From NCBI RefSeq assembly GCF_963678635.1, contig NC_087070.1, positions 39,542,397 through 39,606,396 on the forward strand: a stretch of DNA of 64,000 bases. Reading direction: 5' to 3'. The notes under the pieces were generated by a model. It was given only the letters and a program-made list of their open reading frames with translations, did no database searches and was not told the DNA's origin. This document shows, piece by piece, positions 57,991 to 64,000 of this stretch. Source of the stretch: Symsagittifera roscoffensis. Lineage: Eukaryota; Xenacoelomorpha; Acoela; Convolutidae. Made by a program: the position numbers and the translations under genes. The stretch's first letter is position 1. Every line of letters starts with the position of its first letter.

Positions 57991-59297
57991 TTCCAACGCT
58001 GGTTTTTTTTTGATAATCGCGACGGAGATACGCCATTTCCAGAATCATACCGTGCTCATTAAAATTCGACGATTGCGACCGAGATACGCTGTTTGCAGAA
58101 TCATATTGCGCTTTTTAATTTTTTGATAATCGCGACTGCGATACGTCAATTCCAGAATCATTCCGCGCTTGTTAGTTTTTGACAATCGCAACCAAAATAC
58201 GCTATTTGTAGAAAAGTTCATCGCTTGTTTTTTTTTGACGACTGCGACCGAGACACAACATTTCCTTAATCATTCCGCGCTTGTTAGTTTTTGACAATCG
58301 TAACCGAAATACGCTGTTTGTAGAAATTAATCGCTTGTTTTTTTTGACGACTGCGACGGAGATACGCTATTTGCAGAATCATTCGGCGCTTGTATTTTTT
58401 TTGACAATTGCAACGGAGATCTGCTATTTGCAGAATTTTTCCGCGTTTGTTTTTTTTTGACAATCGCAACCAAGATACGTCAATTCCAGAGACGTTCCGC
58501 GCTGTTTAATTTTTTGACAATCGCGAGATAAGCTATTTGCAGAACCATTCGGCGCTTGCTAATTGTTTGACAGTCGCGACCGAGATTCGCCATTTCCAGA
58601 ATCAAATCGAACTTGTTAATTTTTTGACGATCGCAACCAAGCTCCTCTTTTTGCAGAATCATTCAGTGCATGCTACTTTTTGGACAAACACGACCGAGAT
58701 TCGCAATTTCCAGCAACTATTCGCACTTGGTAGTTTTTTTGACAATCTCGACCGAGATACTCTATTTGCAGAACCATTCAGGACTTGCTAGTTTTTGAGA
58801 ATTGCGACTGAGATAAGCCATTTTAAAAATCGTTCCGTAATTGTTAATTTGTTGACGATTGCGACCAAAATATGCTATTTGCAGAATCTTTCAGCCTTTG
58901 TTTATTTTCTGACGATTGCGACAGAGATAGGCCATTTCCAGAATCATTCCCCGCTCGCCAACTTTTAAAGATCGCGACCGAGATACGCTGTTTGCAGAAT
59001 CAATCGGCGCTTGTAATTTTTTGACGATCGCGACCGAGATACGCTATTTGTAGAATCCTACCGCGTTTTTTTGACAATCGCGACAGAGATAAGCCATTTC
59101 CAGAATCATTCCGCCCTTGCTAACTTTTGACGATCGCGACTGAGATACGCTGTTTGCAGAATCAATCGGCGCTTGGTTTTTTTAACAATCACAACCGAGA
59201 TACGCTATATCTAGAATTCTTCCGCGTTTTTTCTTGACATTCGCAACCGAGATACTCGATTTCAAAAATTGTTCCAGGATTTCTGGAGCACTGTTTT

Positions 59298-59687
59298 CTA
59301 ATGGATCACGCTTCCGTGCGTTTTCAGGGTTGATAGGCCTTGCTTCCATAAAAATTTGCGGCGGCTCAGTGTTTTGGAATTTGATCTGTTTGTTTCTGAT
59401 TTAGTTTTGGAGAGCAGCAGATGTGGCAGAAGCATTGCTGCTTTCCTTGCGACTTTATATTTAGGTGTTTCTTCTATTAATGACAACAGCTGCCGGTTCA
59501 GTAATTCTATGAATTGGAAATCGGGATTGTTCTTGCTTAGAACTATTAAGCGCGGTTTCCATTTGCAGACACCTTTATATATGTTGTTTCTTTTAATTTC
59601 TACTTCCTGGTCAATAAGTTTCCAGGGGTCAAAAAGGGCTGTAGTGACTGCTGGGGGCGATGGATAAGATTGTGTTGCGTTGGGCAA
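59298..59687 (-). pseudogene. LINE protein fragment, segment upstream of reverse transcriptase
   Basis: The 129-codon frame reads ALFDPWKLIDQEVEIKRNNI, then KAAMLLPHLLLSKTKSETN and TLSRRKFLWKQG. The last part resembles the stretch of the form LxRRLxLWxxG found before the reverse transcriptase in several animal LINE ORFs. The sequence departs from that pattern after KQG, near 59,340, close to the satellite border. It is a fragment and not a working gene. Confidence 0.5.
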
Positions 59688-59780
59688 TATGTTTGTTTCA
59701 AGTGTTGCCGATGATGTTTCTTTTTGAATTGTGATGGAGGCTGTGCTTGTTGGTCTGTTGGTGGAGTTGGGCCCTTTTGC

Positions 59781-59945
59781 AAAGTTCTCGGGGTTGCATT
59801 GTATGCAGGTGGACCCATCGTAATAAAATTTGCTGCTCTGTAGCCCGCTACATGAGACATGGATGTAACTTTTGCAAATGACACACTATATGCCTCCTTT
59901 CCGGAGGTGGCGCTTGCAAATATGGCAGTGCGTTTGATCGGCCAT
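59781..59945 (-). pseudogene. PHD zinc finger of the LINE relic
   Basis: A minus-strand frame starting MADQTHCHICKRHL has the full C4HC3 set: C7, C10, C21, C24, H29, C32, C47 and C50, including CVICKSYIHVSC and CIQCNPENF. One stop codon interrupts it between the second and third zinc ligands (59886-59888), so it is not intact. PHD fingers bind histone tails and occur in some LINE ORF1 proteins. Confidence 0.65.
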
Positions 59946-60082
59946 AATTTGTCAGCGAGGAGGATAAACTTATGGTTAATTTATAAAAGTTAGGTGAGCG
60001 TGCAAAAAATTGATAATTTCTTTACCATAAAAACAAAAATGAATACCATCTTTACAAAACATATCAGCATTAAAATTAACGT

Positions 60083-60508
60083 TTAGATTGGCGAAACAAT
60101 TCGGATTCTAGCGTGGTAAAATATATTAAAAAGGCAAAACAACGAGTTATTTAGAGCACCAGGTTTTCTGTTTATGAAGTAATTATTTGCAGAGAGGATG
60201 ATTTTGGGGATAATTAGCACATTTGGGTTAAAATTTTGAATTATCATATTTATTAAAAGTCTCCAATCATTAGCAAAGTCTGAAACCGTATATGAGTTAT
60301 CATCAATTCCGGCTACTATAGTAACACAGTTCATTTTCTGCGTGGGGTAGCGCGAAACAGTAGCGGCAAGGTCGGCTAGCTTTGCACCTCTGTACGGAAC
60401 CGTGGCTCCGACATCTTTGGGGCTGCAGTACTTGGTCTTTGAGGTTACTATCACCAGTTTCCTGCTCCATTTGGGTGGCCAATTCGGCCTGTTCTTCAGC
60501 ACGGACAT
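60083..60508 (-). pseudogene. SGNH-hydrolase-like region of the LINE relic
   Basis: The 141-codon frame includes YRGAKLADLAATV, NCVTIVAGIDDNSY and NPNVLIIPKIIL, which match the spacing of SGNH blocks II and III, although the usual GxND is altered to GIDDN. The block I signature GDSN is visible in an overlapping frame (60303-60512), suggesting a frameshift within the domain. ORF1 esterases of LINEs have this fold. Confidence 0.5.
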
Positions 60509-60512
60509 TCAC

Positions 60513-61577
60513 TTAACAGCGTACAAAAGAGGCAAAACAAAAGAAAGATTACATTGTAAAAACGATTGTAGAGAAATGGTTTTTAAAAACAAATAACAAA
60601 AAAGAAACGAAAGCGATTACAACCTGGTTTTCATGGGTGGAGGTTCCAGCAGGGATGTCCGGGTAGACGGGGAGTATCGCGGCTTGACGAGCTTGTCTCT
60701 AAAATCCCGTACTGTGCCTTCTTCTTACAAGCGTACTTTATGAGCGTATCATATCAGATGAAATTTATAATAAGAATTTTAACACAGGAATAATGCGAAA
60801 TTCGACTTCTGATCAGCTTTCGTTTAAATGCAACAATAACCTCACAGCTGGGCTCGGGTCTACTGACTATGTGATTACTACTAAAATCACAATTAGATAT
60901 GTCTTTACTGACAGTTGGGTTCCAGAATCAGTTCCGGAGTCAAAAAATTCTGGCTAAAACGAAATTTTTTGAAATAACTTATATGTTAGCATGAAGTTAG
61001 TGACAAAACGAAATTGTAAAAACAAAAAAGGAAAACCCTCGAAAATTTGTTACAATTTGTTACTAAATCTTTAAAACTGTTACATATTAGTTGTTACATA
61101 ATTTGAGTATTATTTGTAAAAATGTGATTGGTTGATTTTTTTAAATTTTGAAATAATCATGTGTATGAAACTTTTCTCTGATCATTTTGTACAGATAGTT
61201 TAGAATTTTAAAATCTAGAATTTTAGAATCTACAAGGAGACGTAATTTGATTTTTATTCCCTTTTTTTGAGCGGAAAAAACACTTCAGAGGAAAATTTTC
61301 TTTATATTTTACCAGGTTAGAATTAAAATGGTCCATATTGTAGCGGTTAGCTCCCCCTACCACCGCCTGGAACAGATTAGCAACCCGGAAAAAGAACAAT
61401 TTCTGCCCAAAATTTTGGCTTATCCGGGACTTCCTTAAACCCGAATATCACGAACCCACAGAGGAATCTCGCAAGCCTACTCTGCAGGGCATCTCTAGCA
61501 GAAAAACGTCAAAGGCTGGTGTGGCACGACATCATCATTAATTCTATCAAGAGCCACCGCATAAACAATTACAGAGC
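60513..61577. other. Unassigned spacer
   Basis: The stretch 60,620-60,720 has a short minus-strand frame (RDKLVKPRYSPSTRTSLLEP) that may be more of the LINE relic. From 60,960 to 61,320 it is AT-rich with nothing recognisable. From 61,350 the base composition rises in GC toward the next frame, but no domain is seen. Confidence 0.4.
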
Positions 61578-62024
61578 TTGCGCTGCAGAAGAATTGACAA
61601 AAATCCTGAAGACCTTGACAAATATCAGCGCAATTGTATACTGTCAGAGAAACGGTACACCAGATATCAGGAACCAGCTGATCAGCTCGGGCATTCTTTT
61701 CGTTCCTATTACGAGGTGTCTCATTTCAAAGAAGAAGAGAAGAAAGAAGCGTGTCAACGAAAATCAGGCACGGCACCAGGACGTCCAGCTGGAACTAAAG
61801 TCTTAGCGGATTGTGTTCGAACACCAAGACAACCTGCCAGCTGTTTTGTCCAAGCTTCGTTCAAATACGAAAAAGAAATATCAAACGAGAAGGAGGGCGA
61901 AGAAAAGAAGACTAGTGAACAGACGCGAGGAAGAGGCTTCAACGGAGAGGGTGAGTTAGAGTTGTGTTATTTGTGTTGCTTTGTGTCACGTGAGGTTTAT
62001 TCCTCGTGGCGTGCAAACCAATGA
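61578..62024 (+). CDS. Unrecognised 148-codon ORF upstream of the Penelope-like element
   Basis: The frame is highly charged, with a Lys/Glu-rich C-terminal half (KYEKEISNEKEGEEKKTSEQ) and a central GRPAGTKVLAD. No signal peptide, zinc ligands or enzyme motif are visible. It overlaps the start of the next frame by a few codons, so it may be a 5' part of the Penelope-like element. It could equally be a fragment of another repeat. Confidence 0.25.
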   Translation: MRCRRIDKNPEDLDKYQRNCILSEKRYTRYQEPADQLGHSFRSYYEVSHFKEEEKKEACQRKSGTAPGRPAGTKVLADCVRTPRQPASCFVQASFKYEKEISNEKEGEEKKTSEQTRGRGFNGEGELELCYLCCFVSREVYSSWRANQ

Positions 62025-62290
62025 GTACAGTTGTACTTGACTTGGACTTTAATAACAAACTCATTTTGAAATTAGTCCGTGATTATGCGTCCTTTTATGC
62101 TAAATTTATCAATTATCGCCAACGTGTTCAATTTTTGAGAGTTTGTCTACAAAACGACATTATACCTGATTTTTTGAGGTTCAGGGTACCGGAAAATGGG
62201 GTGTTTTTGAACCAAGCGGTACACAGTTGTCAGAAAAAACTTCTAAGAACGGAAATTAACAAGGCAAGGACAGATGAGAAATCAAACTAG
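62006..62290 (+). pseudogene. Penelope-like element, N-terminal fragment
   Basis: The 94-codon frame contains FINYRQRVQFLRVCLQ, then IIPDFLRFRVPENG and LLRTEINKART, which fits the conserved N-terminal helix-rich part of Penelope-like proteins. It ends early relative to that family. Confidence 0.55.
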
Positions 62291-62360
62291 TTGAAGTCAA
62301 ACTAGAAAGGGCGAGAGGCGCAGTACAGAGGGGTTTAGATGAGAATTTTGGCCTTCGGTA

Positions 62361-62816
62361 ATGAAACACTTAAGTCTCAGGGGACAAAGACAAACAACAA
62401 CAACAGTCAAAGAGACTCATCAGAAGAAGCTAATGAAAGTATCAGAAAGGCAAGACCGACCTCTAGGGAAGCAAGGTGAGGGTTCGGTAAAAGCTCTTGA
62501 TGATGTTGAATTACCAAATTGGGTACAACAAGTGTTGGCATTAGTGCGGAAACGTCCCGTCAGGGATAAATTAAATGAGACACAATTTCTCGCCGATATT
62601 GACATCTTTCTATCGGATCTCAAAAATCGTAAAGTTCCTGCGGAGGCCCTTCGTGAGATAATCGAAGCTGTGGCAAAAGACTATGCTAAAAGGGTGAAAC
62701 AAATACCATCTGACAAGGGCGTTGAGAAGTCCCGAAATTATCTGAAGAGTAATGGATTAGTTGCGGTACCATATGACAAGGGCGTGGGTTTTTGTGTAAT
62801 GAGGAAGGACACCTAA
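62361..62816 (+). pseudogene. Penelope-like element, region before the RT core
   Basis: The 151-codon frame includes LPNWVQQVLALVRKRPVRDK, FLADIDIFLSDLKN and YLKSNGLVAVPYDKGVGF. The last matches the motif where the template-contacting part of the reverse transcriptase starts in Penelope-like elements. Confidence 0.7.
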
Positions 62817-62985
62817 GAGAACAGGTTGTCTGATACATTAGATTCAAATCAATTAAGCGAAAGTAAAGGAACAAGTGATGCGATTATTTGAAGATAGAAA
62901 GAGACATCAATAAGTAGTTGTTGGATATGAAGAGAAAATACGAAATAGGTGAGAATCGCTACACAAGGATGAGGTCTACGCGCAG

Positions 62986-63243
62986 GTGCATAAAGAAAAT
63001 ACCCCATTCAGACCGGTCCTTCTGTTGCCTGGTAGCTCTTATTATAACTTGAACAAGGTTCTTGCAAAATTGTTCGAGAAAATTGAGGGCGCAAACATCG
63101 AATCCTACTCACTAGATGCGAGAGAAACCTTAGAAAGCATTATTCTTGAGCCCAATGGACATTTGATATCTCTACATGTGAAGAGTTTGTATACAAATGT
63201 TCCACTCAAAGAAGCAATAGACATAGCTGTGAGAAAACTGTAA
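62986..63243 (+). pseudogene. Penelope-like reverse transcriptase, motifs 1-3 region
   Basis: RPVLLLPGSSYYNL and LISLHVKSLYTNVPLKEAID are diagnostic of the family. The residue expected to be the first catalytic Asp is His at position 64 of the frame, so this copy would be dead even without frame breaks. Confidence 0.75.
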
Positions 63244-63357
63244 GAGCAAGATGAACCACCATCAATTGCTATGTAAACCATGAAGAGACTGTTGAACATG
63301 GCAGTTAGTCAAGTCCATTTCAAGTGCAATGAAATGTAGTACGTTCAGAAAAAGGGT

Positions 63358-63687
63358 TTGGCATTCGGGACATCTCTTGTCGTTATTTTAGCAAATCTTT
63401 GGCTAAAGCAGTACAAAACTGAACTATCGAGGGATATTCCTGGTAAGTTTTTGCCCCAAAAAGATCTCAATGGAATATGTCCCGAGTGCAATAAGAAGGT
63501 CACGTACAGGTCAAAAGGTGTAGAATGTGAAAGCTGTTTGAACTGGTATCAAGTAAAATGCCGTGATATATCAGTTGATGAGTATCGAAATAGAAGTGAA
63601 ATTGTCCGGTACCGTAGAAAATGCATCGCGATAAGAGAGAAAAATAAGTCAGTGCAGCAAGATAAGTTTTTTTCTCCATTACGTTGA
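63358..63687 (+). pseudogene. Penelope-like RT fragment with embedded PHD-type finger
   Basis: The frame opens with FGTSLVVILANLWLKQY, the usual motif 4 region. At 63478-63624 it shows C41, C44, C57, C60, then WYQVKC with C68, and C89, the layout of a PHD finger. The His ligand is Gln and one late Cys is Arg, so the finger is decayed. In most Penelope-like elements this stretch leads directly into the YVDD motif. Confidence 0.65.
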
Positions 63688-63931
63688 CGATAGAGTGAGA
63701 ACAGTGAAGGGTGGTCCTGAAAATGTTATTCGGGCTGCAAACTTAGTACCTCCAAATTTACAGCTCACAATAGAGAGACCAAACACAAACGAGAAATTGG
63801 CATTTTTGGAATTACAAATTAGTACTGACAAAAGCCGGAAAAATAACTTTGAGTGGTATCAAAAACCAACAGATACAAGTACCATAATAAAAAATAGAAG
63901 CTGCGCCCCTTTCAGTACAAGAGAAGTGTGA
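63680..63931 (+). pseudogene. Penelope-like RT fragment with YVDD and thumb
   Basis: YVDD is at 63680-63691 in the frame that continues with ERPNTNEKLAFLELQI and NNFEWYQKPTDTSTIIKN, the region after the catalytic motif. A further shift near 63,905 is followed by FQYKRSVIDGTAHRVFRG in another frame, also typical of the family. Confidence 0.75.
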
Positions 63932-64000
63932 TTGATGGAACTGCTCACCGGGTTTTCCGCGGTTAGTTACATGAGAAGAATATGATAAAGCAATGAAAAT

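Larger units (their letters stand above)
26722..59283. repeat. Satellite array of a 57 bp monomer, about 32.5 kb
   Basis: The array is an uninterrupted head-to-tail run of roughly 570 monomers. The consensus starts TTTTTTGACAATCGCGACCG, continues AGATACGCTATTTGCAGAAT and ends CATTCCGCGCTTGTTAA. A common variant reads GCCATTTCCAGAATC in place of GCTATTTGCAGAATC. The monomer is CpG-rich against AT-rich surroundings. Because 57 is 19 codons, repeated-peptide frames appear on both strands, such as LTIATEIRYLQNHSALVNF; they break constantly and are not taken as genes. The array ends abruptly at a LINE relic. Confidence 0.95.
53301..59283. repeat. Higher-order repeat: block duplicated about 5.17 kb apart
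   Basis: The segment 53307-54090 recurs at 58480-59283 with a spacing of 5173 bp, including the rare monomer ending in TTCGCACTTGGTAG or a close variant. The second copy is cut by the array end. Confidence 0.75.
59284..60512 (-). mobile_element. LINE-type retrotransposon relic (SGNH-like, PHD, pre-RT segment)
   Basis: Read on the minus strand, the order is an SGNH-hydrolase-like region (60508-60083), a PHD finger (59945-59781) and a segment resembling sequence just upstream of the reverse transcriptase in LINE proteins (59687-59298). Esterase and PHD modules are known in ORF1 proteins of CR1/L2-type LINEs. The reverse transcriptase itself is missing, because the element is cut where the satellite begins. 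The frames are disrupted, so this is a relic. The assignment rests on motifs and remains provisional. Confidence 0.55.
62006..64000 (+). mobile_element. Penelope-like element, decayed, running off the window
   Basis: Successive plus-strand frames match the order of a Penelope-like reverse transcriptase: an N-terminal region (62006-62290 and 62361-62816), RT motifs RPVLLLPGSSYYNL and SLYTNVPLKEAI (62986-63243), the ANLWLKQY motif (63358 on), YVDD (63680-63691) and the EWYQKPTDTS segment after it. At least four shifts or stops separate the frames, and the first catalytic Asp is replaced by His (SLHVKSLYTN), so it is not functional. An endonuclease of GIY-YIG type would be expected to the right, outside the window. 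Confidence 0.8.

Noticed and set aside
26722-59283. CRISPR-like appearance of regularly repeated short units
   Set aside because: The whole 57 bp unit repeats; there are no unique spacers and no cas genes, and the surroundings are clearly eukaryotic. It is a satellite.
62006-64000. Penelope-like region as a working host telomerase-like gene
   Set aside because: The motifs are Penelope-specific, the frame is broken several times and the first catalytic Asp is replaced by His.

Overview
This is metazoan nuclear DNA, probably from an invertebrate. It has AT-rich introns and flanks, GC-richer spliced exons, a long satellite array and several retroelement classes (LTR/Gypsy-type, LINE-type, Penelope-like). 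There is no bacterial-style operon, rRNA or tRNA. The species cannot be named from the sequence alone.

Layout from left to right. (1) 1-378 is non-coding flank, probably host intron. (2) 379-19272 is an 18.9 kb LTR retroelement of Ty3/Gypsy type. It has 410 bp TG...CA LTRs that differ at one aligned position, a CTTC target-site duplication, a primer-binding site, a single 2735-codon gag-pol frame, two tiny membrane-type ORFs, an envelope-like ORF with a signal peptide, a 159-codon membrane/low-complexity ORF and an orphan 578-codon ORF. Two long open stretches lack an ATG, and two ORF pairs overlap by ATGA. It looks whole and very young. (3) 19422-26016 holds the last three coding exons of a host gene on the plus strand (19422-19529, 23030-23195, 25802-26016). 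Their splice phases fit one another. The predicted C-terminus is helical and TPR-like. The LTR element sits in the intron just upstream, in the same orientation. The two introns inside the gene carry a TTC microsatellite, a family of palindromic motifs, a 61 bp direct repeat and a G-tract.

(4) About 26722-59283 is an uninterrupted satellite of about 32.5 kb with a CpG-rich 57 bp monomer, roughly 570 copies. It is arranged in nested higher-order repeats with spacings of about 0.88, 2.39, 2.8, 3.79 and 5.17 kb. Its right half carries eight copies of a 55 bp palindrome made from an inverted monomer fragment. (5) 59284-60512 is a minus-strand LINE relic with an SGNH-hydrolase-like region, a PHD finger and a segment resembling those found just before the reverse transcriptase of LINE proteins. 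(6) 60513-62005 is mostly unassigned. (7) 62006 to the window end is a decayed plus-strand Penelope-like element whose reverse transcriptase has a PHD-type zinc finger lodged between motifs.

The most novel items are the giant polycistronic LTR element with its orphan ORFs, the palindrome-bearing satellite, and the PHD fingers in two unrelated retroelement classes. Family assignments come from reading motifs, not from database searches.
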